Source: Patella vulgata
Lineage: Eukaryota; Mollusca; Gastropoda; Patellidae
Direction: 5' to 3'
Assembly: GCF_932274485.2 (NCBI RefSeq)
Contig: NC_065881.2
Location: forward strand, 10,946,613 to 11,010,612
DNA length: 64,000 nt
Shown here: in pieces, positions 55,135-64,000 of the stretch
How the letters are laid out: every line of letters starts with the position of its first letter
Position numbering within the stretch: position 1 is the stretch's first letter
Program-made: the position numbers and the translations under genes
The notes under the pieces: model-generated
Seen by the model: the letters and a program-made list of their open reading frames with translations, nothing else
Databases searched by the model: none
What the model was told of the DNA's origin: nothing

Positions 55135-56490
55135 GTTTTTATACGCCCACATGGAAATTAGTTGTATATTGCCATCGCCCCCGTCCGTCCGTCCATCGTC
55201 CACAATTTCTTGTGACCACTCTACAGACTACATTTATCAACCGATTGTTTTGAAATTGATATATGTTGTTTGCATTAGTGAGATGAAGAAGCCTATTTAA
55301 TTTCAATAACTTCCGTTAATTTCTTCTGGACTTATGGCCCTTGTTTCACTTTGTTGCACCTTGTGAACGCTCTAACGACAAAAGTTATCAACCAATCTGT
55401 ATGAAATTCATATTCATCATTTAAATTAGTAAAACAAAGAAGCCTATTGAATTTCAGCAATTTCCGTTAATTACATCTAGAGTTATGGCCCTTGTTTCAC
55501 TTTGTTGAATCTTGTGAACGCTCTGACAAAAGTTATCATTCGATCTGTATGAAATTGATATGCATCATTTAAATTAGTAAAATGAAGAAGCCAATTGAAT
55601 TTCAGCTATTTCTGTTAATTTCTTCTGGAGTTATGGCCCTTGTTTCACTTTTTTGCACCCTGTGAACGCTCTAACGACAAAAGTTATCAACCGATCTATA
55701 TGAAATTTATATGCATCATTTAAATTAGTAAAAAAAAAGAAGCCTATTGAATTTCAGCAATTTCCGTTAATTACATCTAGAGTTATGGCCCTTGTTTCAC
55801 TTTGTTGAATCTTGTGAACACTCTAATGACAACAGTTATCATCCGATCTGTTTGAAATTGATATGCATCATTTAAATTAGTGACATGAAAAAGCCTATTG
55901 AATTTCAGCAATTTCCGTTAATTACGCCGTGAGTTATGGCCCTTGTTTCACTTTGTTGTACCTTGTAAATGCTCTAACGACAAAAGTAATTATCCGATCT
56001 GTATGAAATTTATATGTATCATTTAAATTAGTAAAACGAACAAGTATATTGAGTTTCAGTTATCATCTAAATTAGTGAAATGAAGACGAACAAGCCTATT
56101 GAATGTCAGCAATTTCCGTCAATTACATCTAGAGTTATGGCCCTTGATTTACTGTGTTGAACTTTGTGAACTTTCGAACAATAAAAGTTATCATCCGATG
56201 TGTATGAAATTTATATGCATTATATGAATTAGTAAAACGAAAAAAGCCTGTCGAATTTGAACAATTTCTGTAGATTGCTTCCAGAGTTACGGCCCTTGTT
56301 TTAGTTTTTAGAACCTTGTGAACCTTCAAACAACGAAAATTATAATGTCATCTGTATGAAATTGTCTATTAAATTCCCCTAATTACCTACAAAAGAATAA
56401 GTATGTGACAACCCTTGTCGACTGCTCGGACGATTTAGCTGCTGTGGGCGTATGTTTTGTTGCCTGGCAACCTATCTTGATTTAAACGAT
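55135..56490 (+). mobile_element. Family K tandem-core element in PHYHIP-like intron 1
   Basis: TTTATACGCCCACATGGAAA and CCGTCC repeats at the left; about seven core units of 145 bp (GAATTTCAGCAATTTCCGTT, GAGTTATGGCCCTTGTTTCA); right end GCTGCTGTGGGCGTATG then TTGCCTGGCAACC. Confidence 0.75.
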
Positions 56491-56684
56491 GAATATTTTA
56501 TTGAGAGGAATAAGTTTCTGATGTCTGGAGCAAAAATCAAAACATTAACAGTAGTGTAATGGCTACAAGCCAGGGTTAAAGATTAATGGCGTCTAGATAA
56601 ACAATTACGCATACAAGTCAAGGTGAAGCCTTTGAATAAGTCCATATGCAGTTTAATCATTTGACAAGACACAACATTAATAGC

Positions 56685-57410
56685 GTCTTATGATATCATG
56701 GGGAATCCTTTGCCATTCTTGCAATAAAGCTTGCTCAAGCTAATGTGGGTTTGCGAGAGGATATGGCCGTTGCCTTAGTTGCCTATAAGAAGATCCCAGA
56801 GGTTCTCAGGGGCGGATCCAGGAATTTTTGCAGGGGGGGGTTTTGCCAGGTTCCTGTTAAGGAAATCTGTCATCATCGTCTCTAAATTACATAGGCATAC
56901 ATACAAATTGAGCTTTTTAAAGAGAGAAATCATTTTTGTAATCATGTAGGAACACATTGTGATTTAATTTCATTGATGCAAGGCATTCAATTTTTTTATG
57001 TAGCTGAGCAGGGTGGGGTTTGGACCCCCCAAACCCCCCCTCTGGATCCGCCCCTGGTTCTCTATTAGGTTTATGTCAGGAGAACATGCTGGCCTAGGTA
57101 ATGTGTGGATGTTAACATTGTTCAAATAATCGCAAACCAGTCTAGCAATATGTGGTTGGGCATTATCATGCTGCAGAATGGTAACCAGGTGTTGCTGTTG
57201 CACGAATGGCACTGCCACAGGTTGCAGAACTTCATCTCAGTATCTTTGGCCAGTCATGGATGATAACAAGATTATTCTCTTCTGGTCACAAGTCCCTGCC
57301 CATGCCATAAAGCCACCACCAGCATAAGGATGAACATCTTGAGTGCATTTAAGTGCCATTCTCTCCTCTTTACGGCAATAAACACAAACCCAGCCATCAT
57401 TTCTGAACAG
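56685..57410 (-). pseudogene. Tc1/mariner transposase remnant, broken by MITE insertions
   Basis: Minus-strand frames give FRNDGWVCVYCRKEERMALK, FMAWAG, then QHDNAQPHIARLVCDYL, SPDINLIE, and after an insertion NLWDLL and LLQEWQRIP. HDNAQPH and SPD.N.IENLWD are the DDE/D signatures of Tc1 transposases. There are several frame changes and a stop. An H element (56808-57055) splits it, and a C element (57411) cuts off the 5' part. Confidence 0.85.
56808..57055. mobile_element. Family H (hAT-like) short MITE in the Tc1 transposase
   Basis: AGGGGCGGATCCAGG and TCTGGATCCGCCCCT are its ends; GGTTCTC precedes (56801-56807) and follows (57056-57062). The duplication encodes EN of IENLW on the minus strand, which proves the insertion point. 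Confidence 0.88.
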
Positions 57411-57766
57411 TTTAAAGGGACAATAACACTCTTGCTGGCTTGACAGCTCCAGAAAATAAATAATAGCCTTGTTCTAAGTACTAGATGTGTTAGTGTCCTA
57501 CCTATTGTGTAAATTATTCATTAAATCCTATTTTACTTGTCCAGAGGGTTCGAAAATATTTTTAAATCCAAGTCACATTTGAAAAGGTTTACGTTAGGCT
57601 TTTCAAATCATTTAGTTAAATTTTTCCAATTTTTTAAATTAGGTGTGTTAAGATGAAATTTGTATCACCAATTAATTGGAATATTGTAAAATAGTACAAT
57701 TTGTTGACCAGAATAAAGATTGGGACATATTATTCAGTAACAACAAGAGTGGTATTGAGCCTTTAA
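57411..57766 (+). mobile_element. TTTAA-target MITE (family C)
   Basis: TTTAAAGGGACAATAACACT to AGTGGTATTGAGCCTTTAAA. Its right end is about 30 bp from the proposed donor of PHYHIP-like exon 1. Confidence 0.85.
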
Positions 57767-57798
57767 ATGTTTCACAGAATTATGTTGTAGTGACTTAC

Positions 57799-57813
57799 TT
57801 GTACCTCAACCAT
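57799..57813 (-). CDS. PHYHIP-like: PHYHIP-like gene, candidate first coding exon
   Basis: Minus-strand AAAATGGTTGAGGTACAA|GTAAGT encodes MVEVQ, and phase 0 fits exon 2 (KSLYIG). The donor is a perfect consensus. The preceding 60 bp would be 5' UTR. It is very short and supported only by start, phase and donor. Confidence 0.45.
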
Positions 57814-57819
57814 TTTGAC

Positions 57820-58554
57820 TTGTGCTGTTGTTGATCTTCAGTTCTAGCACTAACAAATTAATATTTTAATCCAGAACCATCTTGAGATTCACATTCTATG
57901 TAATTATTACGTATTTAAAACTTGGTTTTCCCAATCAGTTGTCCCATTTGTCCAGTCTTATTTCAACAAGTTACTCCATACACCGATTACGTATATCGTG
58001 TTTAAAACTTGGTTTTTCCCAATCAGTTGTTGCATTATTGCAATCAGCTATTTCCATTGTTGTATTAATAGTATTATGTTTCTTTCAAAGAATTAAAAGT
58101 GAAAGTAAAAATGTATAAATTGAAACATGGCCGTCATGTACACAGATACTCTTTTGTTGCAAACTACAACAAGCACTGGAATCTATTAAGCAACATCAGA
58201 TGTTCTGTACATAATACAGTGTAAGCAGCATACCCTGCCTCATGTATGACATCTGGCTCAGCAATGACTTCAGCTGTAGCATTGACTTTTTTTTTCCAAC
58301 TGAACATAAACATTTACCTGGTAAAGATGATAAACATGTAAGTGGAAATATGAAAATTCTTAGAACAGGTTTTTAAGCAGAGTCATTTTAATTCAAGTAA
58401 CATGATAGCTATGATTATAATATTATGACTTACATACATTGTATACCAAAACTAAACAGGTTTTTAAGCACAGCCATTTTAATTCAAGGAACATGCATGA
58501 TAGCTATAATTATAATATTAGGGCTTACATACAAAACTAAAATCTGGAGAAAAA
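57820..58554. other. Possible PHYHIP-like promoter region, then unrecognised intron
   Basis: AAACTTGGTTTTCCCAATCA occurs twice (57918, 58002), as does AGGTTTTTAAGCA...CCATTTTAATTCAAG (58369, 58458). No gene recognised. Confidence 0.4.
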
Positions 58555-58968
58555 TTTTTATTTTCAGCCATTTCCGATAATTACTGTCAGAGTTATGGGC
58601 CTTGATCATCTTGTGGATGCTCTAGAGGCTAAAGTTATCATCCGATTGACTTCAGATTGATACACAGAGTTTAAGGTCTTGAGACAAACAAGTATATTGA
58701 TTTTCAATGAATTTTGATAACTTGAACAGCTAAATCCATGATATTAAATGTTTCGTATACTAAACGTTAGCATGGGGCAGAACTTTATAAAAACCAAACA
58801 GATTCTAATGATTTTCTGACAATTGCTTAATGACTTGTTACTCTTAATCAGATTTTAGTGTATTATAAATTTTTCATTACCGAAAGAAAGTAGAAATATG
58901 TGATAACTCTTGTTGACTGCCCGGATGATTTAGCTGCTGTGGGCGTATGTTTCGTTGCCTGGCAACAT
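58555..58968 (+). mobile_element. Family K element, 3' part
   Basis: Matches 45750-46152 closely (CGTATACTAAACGTTAGCAT, GATTTAGCTGCTGTGGGCG) and ends TTGCCTGGCAAC. Confidence 0.75.
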
Positions 58969-59025
58969 CAGAACAAAATAATAAATCAGTCTATTATATA
59001 TTATATTTATGTCTCCTTAGAATTG

Positions 59026-59265
59026 GGCCTGACAAGGACAGCTGTCTAGTCATTCAAATGAGACGAAAAACAGAGGTCCCGTGTACACATTGGCATGCAC
59101 ATAAAAGATCCCTTGTCAGTTGGAATTTGTTATAAGAGTAGGCTGTAGTGCCGCTGTCTGGGCAAAATTTAACTCATAGCACACTGTATGGCGTATGCCC
59201 TTCTTCATTAGACCAGTTCAGAGCAGAACAGTAGGACGTTAAACCCCATTTCATTTCATTTCATC
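59026..59265 (+). repeat. SINE family A, 3' half
   Basis: GGCCTGACAAGGACAGCTGT to GACGTTAAACCCCAT and TTTCATTTCAT; 149 bp upstream of the exon at 59414. Confidence 0.88.
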
Positions 59266-59413
59266 TTAGAATTGATATTCCAGTAAAACCGAATTTGTCA
59301 AAACTGTTGCATGACCTAAGGTTTGTTCTAAATAATTTAGAAATTTATTATTTTCTCAAAGATCTGAATCGCTCTTTTTGTTCTTGAGTGATTGATTTTA
59401 TTATTTTAAACAG

Positions 59414-59502
59414 AAAACCATTAGCTCAAGGAAGATTAGTAACAGACACGAATACCAGTACCTCTAATGACATAAAGAAAACCAATTCTACACACCAACA
59501 TG
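59414..59502 (+). CDS. Unknown plus-strand gene, exon 2
   Basis: Acceptor TATTTTAAACAG, donor CATG|GTAAGT. Encodes KPLAQGRLVTDTNTSTSNDI and KKTNSTHQH, with two-base entry and one-base exit. Rich in Ser, Thr and Asn, so probably disordered. Confidence 0.8.
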
Positions 59503-59529
59503 GTAAGTATGGCATTAGTTCACTGATCA

Positions 59530-59775
59530 GAGGGGGGTTGGATGGTCTGTCATTGAGTCAACTGACATGGGTTTGATTCCCAGGTTGTACATGACAAGAA
59601 GGGTCGTCTGTTCAACCTCGTGGGTTTTATCCGGGTCACCCGGTTTCCTCCCACTGCTGAAGACCCCTATGCCCAAGCAAATTATTGAAATAGAGTTGAA
59701 ACATGTGTTAGTCCCGAAATGATCTAGTTTGAGTCGAGTGGATGTTAATCCCCATTTCTCTCTGTCTCTCTCATC
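59530..59775 (+). repeat. SINE family B copy
   Basis: GGGGGGTTGGATGGTCTGTC, ACATGGGTTTGATTCCCAGG, core and tail to (TC)n; starts only 28 bp after the donor at 59503. Confidence 0.82.
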
Positions 59776-60009
59776 ACTGATCAGAGTTGAGAAGGATAAT
59801 CCATCAGGATTTCCCTGCCTGTTTTCCCATGTCTGTTGAGAAGTACTTATATGAATAATAATTCCGCGCAGTTATCTTATCAACATTTTACTTCAGCGTA
59901 CAAGTTGAAGGGAGAATTATGTAAAATGTAACATTCTTAGCACATGTAAAACCTGCCATGTAGATATTAAAAACAGTAAAACTTGTAAATTTGTTGTGAT
60001 TATTTTCAG

Positions 60010-60052
60010 CAAGAAAAACAGCAGAAGACAGTTTACCTATTACACCTAGAAA
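60010..60052 (+). CDS. Unknown plus-strand gene, exon 3
   Basis: Acceptor TATTTTCAG, donor GAAA|GTAAGT. Encodes ARKTAEDSLPITPR with phases 1 in and 2 out, matching both neighbours. SLPITPR has a proline-directed phosphorylation-like TP site. Confidence 0.82.
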
Positions 60053-60167
60053 GTAAGTAGCTGAACAGTCCTGGATACACGTAGAGCACCTGTCACAGAC
60101 ATTCTCCAACACAAATTATCACACATTTTTATAATATGTCCGACAATATCTATTGACAGATGCCTTA

Positions 60168-60404
60168 TGTCCAGCTGTCTAGTCATTCAGATGGGACGAA
60201 AAACCGATATCCCATGTACACATCGGCGTGCACATAAAAGATTCCTTGACAGTTGGAATTCGATATAAGAGTAGACCATAGTGCCGCTGTCCGGATAAAA
60301 TTGCCCTCATAGCACACTGTATGGCGTATGCCCGTCTTCATTAGCCCAGTTCAGAGCAGAACGGTAGGATGTTAAACCCCATTTCATTTCATTTCATTTC
60401 ATTT
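60168..60404 (+). repeat. SINE family A, 3' half
   Basis: GTCTAGTCATTCAGATGGGA to the tail and (TTTCA)n; lies in intron 3, 100 bp before the next exon. Confidence 0.88.
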
Positions 60405-60505
60405 CCATAGTACAGTGGTATTTCTTATGGATATGTTCAAAATTCAAAATGTCAGGAACATTTTACAGCTAAAATCAAACTGTTAATTTGTTGTTTTTTT
60501 TACAG

Positions 60506-60605
60506 AAATGTTCCTGAAATTCTGGTCACACAATCGTCACATCCTTCATCTAATTTAGATTTATCTGACTTGGATGTCACAGAAAGTGAAAGCAATACAC
60601 AGGAG
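60506..60605 (+). CDS. Unknown plus-strand gene, exon 4
   Basis: Acceptor TTTTTTTACAG, donor GAG|GTAAAA. Encodes KNVPEILVTQSSHPSSNLDL and SDLDVTESESNTQE. Acidic and serine-rich, with phase 0 exit. DLDVTESESNTQE looks like a casein-kinase-2 target region. Confidence 0.85.
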
Positions 60606-60689
60606 GTAAAAATATTAGGACTTTTTTGTACTTTGTCGGCATTTACATGTTGGCCTAAAAATGACCTAAGGTAAAACGGCATAATAGAA

Positions 60690-61083
60690 TATTAGATAAG
60701 GAGCTGACAGTTTTCACGATAATAGTTAAAAAATAGATAATGTAAAGGGAATATGATGAAAATTTCAGTAAAATTACTTCACTCTGAGCCTAGATATTAG
60801 TAATATAATTATGGCCTACCCTTGATCATCATTACTACAGTTGTTACAATAATAAACAAAGTCTTGATTATCAATTTTTATTGTTAATCATCAACCAACA
60901 TTGAACCGCAGATCAGATTCAAATCTGTTGAAAATCGAACCCATCTGATGCCATCGAGAGTTGATTATGGTCTGGATAGGTTAATTAATTAATTTAATGT
61001 CTAATTAATAATTTAGATAACATTTAAGGCCTAAAGAAAGACCTGAAATAGGAAGATTTGGCTCTTACATAATGCATGTTTAA
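60690..61083 (-). mobile_element. TTAA-target MITE (family T)
   Basis: GATAAGGAGCTGACAGTTTT at the left, GAAGATTTGGCTCTTACATA then ATGCATGTTTAA at the right. Confidence 0.8.
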
Positions 61084-61124
61084 TTGTTGACAAGACGCTA
61101 AACTTGTTTATAACATGTAGGCAG

Positions 61125-61395
61125 CCAGCTGCTCAGTGAGTATGGCATTAGCTTACAAAGACGGTCCGGGGGTTTGATCCAGATGTTGGATAAGAAAGTT
61201 CCTATGGATTTTCCATCTTGCTTTTCCTGTGGTGCAGGACGAAGGACCTGACAAGGACAGACATCTAGTATTTGATTGCCTGAAAAATGTAGGTCCCTGA
61301 CAGTGGGAGATGGAAAGAAATGTAGGCTGGTGTATGCCTGTCTTCATTTAGACTGACTGGTGCAGAAGAAATGTGAGATGTTGAACGCCATTGCC
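61125..61395 (+). repeat. SINE family A, strongly diverged
   Basis: CAGTGAGTATGGCATTAGCT resembles a worn head; GGTTTGATCCAGATGTTGG the B box; GACCTGACAAGGACAGACAT and TGCCTGTCTTCATTTAGACT follow. An older copy. Confidence 0.6.
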
Positions 61396-61421
61396 TATCA
61401 TTTATAACATGTATGTTTCAG

Positions 61422-61552
61422 ATATCCAATGAGTCTGTTATTGTGGTAGATGCAACAGAAACTTCATTAAATCCTGACCAATCAGAAGTACATGTTGCAA
61501 TTGGAATGAAGAAATCACCTGTTCGTGTAGTACGTCATACAGCTAGAGTCAG
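61422..61552 (+). CDS. Unknown plus-strand gene, exon 5 (SUMO-interaction-like motif)
   Basis: Acceptor GTATGTTTCAG, donor GTCAG|GTGAGT. Encodes ISNESVIVVDATETSLNPDQ, SEVHVAIGMKKSPVRVVRHT and ARV, phases 0 in and 2 out. SVIVVD with neighbouring acidic residues fits a SUMO-interacting motif; KKSPVRVVRH is a basic SP site. The last 32 coding bases plus the splice donor are the unit of the tandem array that follows. Confidence 0.85.
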
Positions 61553-62530
61553 GTGAGTTTGTGTAGTATGTCATACAGAAAAGGTTAGGTAAGTTTGTGT
61601 ATTATGTCAGGTAAGTTTGTGTAGTATGTCGTACAGATAGGGTTAGGTAAGTTTGTGTAGTATTTCATATAGTCAGGTAAGTTCATGTAGTATTTCATGC
61701 AGTCAGGTAAGTTCATGTAGTACGTCATACAGCTAGTGTCAGGTAAGTTTGTGTAGTATATCATACAGGTATTCAGGTAAGATTGTGTAGTATGTCATAC
61801 AGTTAGGTAAGTTCGTGTAGTATGTCATACAGGGTCAGGTAAGTTCATGTAGTATGTCATACAGGGTCAGGTAAGTTCATGTAGTATGTCATACAGGGTC
61901 AGGTAAGTTCATGTAGTATGTCATACAGATAGGGTCAGGTATGTTTGTGTAGTATAGAGTCCGTAGTTTGTGTAGTATGAGGGGTGTTGGATGGCTGAAT
62001 GGTTAGCGTGCGCGCGCTGTATCATAAAGTCTGTCATTGAGTTGACTGGCGTGGTTTCGAATCCCCGGTTGTACGTGACAAGGAGTAGGGTCGCCTGTCC
62101 AACCTCGTGGGTTTTCTCCGGGTCCTCCGGTTTCCTCCCACTGCTAAAGACCCCTATGCGCAAGCGAATTGTTGAAATAAAATTAAACCGTGTGTTAGTC
62201 CCGAAATGACCTAGTTTGTGTCGAGTGGACATTACCCCCCCCCCCATCTCTCTCTCTTGTTTAGTATGTCATATAGATGGGGTCATCAGGTAAGTTTGTG
62301 TAGTATGTCATACAGATAAGGTTAGGTAAGTTTGTGTAGTATGTCATACAGATAGGCTCAGGTAAGTTTGTCATACAGATAGAGTCAGGTAAGTTTGTGT
62401 AGTATGTCATAGAGTCAGGTAAGTTTGTTTAATATATCATACAGATAGGGTCATCAGGTTAGTTTGTGTAGTATAGAGTCTGTAGTATGTGTAGTGTGTC
62501 ATACAAATAGGGTCATCCGGTAATATTGTT
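61553..62530 (+). repeat. Tandem array of duplicated exon end and 5' splice site
   Basis: About 20 units of 30-37 bp with consensus TTTGTGTAGTATGTCATACA then GGGTCAGGTAAG, each derived from the end of exon 5 (GTTCGTGTAGTACGTCATAC then AGCTAGAGTCAG|GTGAG). Most units carry CAGGTAAGTT, a full 5' splice consensus. A SINE B sits at 61980-62262 within the array. Confidence 0.92.
61980..62262 (+). repeat. SINE family B, full length, inside the splice-site array
   Basis: Head GGGTGTTGGATGGCTGAATG, B-box GGTTTCGAATCCCCGG, full core and tail. TTGTGTAGTATG before and TTGTTTAGTATG after form a likely 12-bp target duplication within an array unit. Confidence 0.92.
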
Positions 62531-62953
62531 GAAAATTCAAAAGATGCCATGTACACAATATATCACTGAATCAATGAGTTTTTTATGCTTCAGTAAGTAA
62601 CCTGTTACTCATAATTATCCACGTCACACATAAAAAAAAACACTCTTTAATTGTTTTTATCCTTATTTTGATCCACATCAATATCTTGATATAAAACAGT
62701 TTAATTTCTACGACATCGACAGGACTAAAAATATCAATTATACATTTATCTTGTATTGTCTTGGTAAATATTGAACTGGTTATGAATCATGATACGAATG
62801 GTATCGTAGCCACAGAATCGCAATGTGTATCATATTTTCCATATTATTGAGTTAAAAGAGCTTGTATTAGGCCACACCAAGTTGGATTTTGTTTTTCAGG
62901 AAACCCTATTAAAATTCTGCTTTCTCTTCCTAAAATAATTATTTTAATTTTAG
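62531..62953. other. Intron 5, unique part
   Basis: AT-rich; no repeat recognised before the acceptor ATTTTAATTTTAG. Confidence 0.4.
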
Positions 62954-63054
62954 TGATAAACAAAACAAAAAAACAGATCAACCTTCGAAAAGTAATTTTC
63001 AGCCAACACAGGCCATTTCACCTTTAGTGAAAGGAAGAAAGACAATTAGAACAG
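62954..63054 (+). CDS. Unknown plus-strand gene, exon 6
   Basis: Acceptor TTTTAATTTTAG, donor ACAG|GTAATA. Encodes SDKQNKKTDQPSKSNFQPTQ and AISPLVKGRKTIRT; phases 2 in and 1 out. Basic and polar, with no globular domain evident. Confidence 0.85.
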
Positions 63055-63139
63055 GTAATAATTAGAGAAGAACCCGATAGTTAATTTTACTATCTTGGCC
63101 GGATATTGAATTTGTCTTTAGTTACAGTTATCTTTGAAT

Positions 63140-63379
63140 AAGTGTGGTGTTGGATGGTTGAATGGTTAGTGCGTGCATATTTTCTCGTAAGATCTGTCAT
63201 TGAGTCAACTGGCGTGGTTGTATGTGAACAAGGAGTAGGGTCGCCTGTACAACCTCATGGGTTTTCTCTGGGTCCTCCAGTTTCCTCCCACTACTAAAGA
63301 CCCCTACGCGCAGGTGAATTATTGAAATAAATTTGAATAATATGTTTATCCCGAAATGACCTAGTTTGTGTCAAATGGA

Positions 63380-63417
<38 letters not shown>
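63140..63417 (+). repeat. SINE family B copy
   Basis: GTGGTGTTGGATGGTTGAAT to core and long (TC)n at 63380-63416. Confidence 0.85.
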
Positions 63418-63419
<2 letters not shown>

Positions 63420-63439
63420 ACATAAGCTACACAATTTTA

Positions 63440-63715
63440 TACATATGTACCATGTAGTACATTTACTAGATGATGTAAATGGAATATGCTGAAAATTTCA
63501 GTCAAATTGCTTCACTCTAAGCCTAGAAAACCTTAATTTAAAATCACTGTTGCCTCGATTGTCATTGTTATCGCTGTCATGGCACCGAGAGATGATTATG
63601 GTCTTGTTTTGTTAATAAATGTCTTAATTAATAGTTTATATAACATTTTAATTTTAAGCCTAAAGAAAGACCTGCAGTAGGCAGATTTACCTATTGCATA
63701 ATGTATGTTTAATTT
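63440..63715 (-). mobile_element. TTAA-target MITE (family T), left end worn
   Basis: CAAATTGCTTCACTCTAAGC inside, GGCAGATTTACCTATTGCAT then AATGTATGTTTAA at the right. Confidence 0.7.
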
Positions 63716-63974
63716 GCAATTTTGTGGATTATGGAATTGTTCCATCTGACCATCAATAAAGCTAACAGCATTAATTATAATATCATTAAACATTAAAACA
63801 TAAAAAAACAACATAATTTATATGGAAAACAATCACTGGTTTATACAAATATACCACAAAGTTTCCACAAGTATTCTCTTATAGTTATCAAGCACTATGC
63901 TGTTTTTTTTTTAATGTGCTCAGTCGCTAATGGCACTCAAGGATTGTATTGAAACATGTTTAAATATATTTCAG

Positions 63975-64000
63975 ATGGTCCACGATCTAATAGCAGACAC
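63975..64000 (+). CDS. Unknown plus-strand gene, exon 7, cut by window end
   Basis: Acceptor ATATATTTCAG; with the G from exon 6 it encodes DGPRSNSRH and continues beyond the window. The known part of the protein, about 165 residues including exon 1, is basic at the start and otherwise Ser/Thr/Asn-rich. Confidence 0.75.

Noticed and set aside
61553-62530. CRISPR-like direct repeats
   Set aside because: The units are derived from the adjacent exon, have no unique spacers of constant size, and lie in a eukaryotic intron.

Overview
This is eukaryotic DNA, most likely from a lophotrochozoan and probably a gastropod mollusc. The grounds are spliced genes with large introns, two abundant tRNA-derived SINE families, pearl-like tandem-core elements of the type known from bivalves, many TIR elements, and a SMIM8 gene. 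The species cannot be named from this sequence alone. Coding exons make up only a few percent of the window; most of the rest is repeats inserted into and beside one another.

Genes, left to right. (1) A calmodulin-like four-EF-hand gene on the minus strand starts at 25310, has exons at 8914-8998, 8023-8166, 6559-6734 and 53-116, and runs off the left edge. All phases agree, provided one intron uses a GC donor. (2) An intronless minus-strand gene (29677-31074, 465 aa) encodes a putative type II membrane protein with an FkbM-methyltransferase-like segment; its stop codon lies inside the TTAA target site of a MITE. (3) SMIM8, two exons, minus strand (35082-35240, 36349-36483). (4) A divergent plus-strand gene of unknown function starts at 37016, resumes at 59414-59502 and continues through 60010-60052, 60506-60605, 61422-61552, 62954-63054 and 63975 to the right edge. 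(5) Apparently nested in its 22-kb intron, on the opposite strand, lies a PHYHIP/PHYHIPL-family gene (exons 57799-57813, 54594-54917, 52380-52698, 50231-51012).

Repeats. SINE family A has a tRNA head, a conserved core and a (TTTCA)n tail; SINE family B has a tRNA head, a core with CTCCGGGTCCTCCGG, and a (TC)n tail. Both end in the same GACGTTAAACCCCAT motif. DNA elements include TTAA-target MITEs, foldback elements with 10-bp target duplications (one family carrying CCCTAA-like repeats), hAT-like, Tc1/mariner and pogo-like elements, and a CR1/jockey-type LINE remnant broken by nested insertions. Several insertions have an empty-site counterpart elsewhere in the window.

Most notable: the intron after exon 61422-61552 begins with about 20 tandem copies of the exon end plus its 5' splice site. 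No retroviral, Polinton or other capsid-bearing element was recognised, and no rRNA, CRISPR array or functional tRNA gene was seen.
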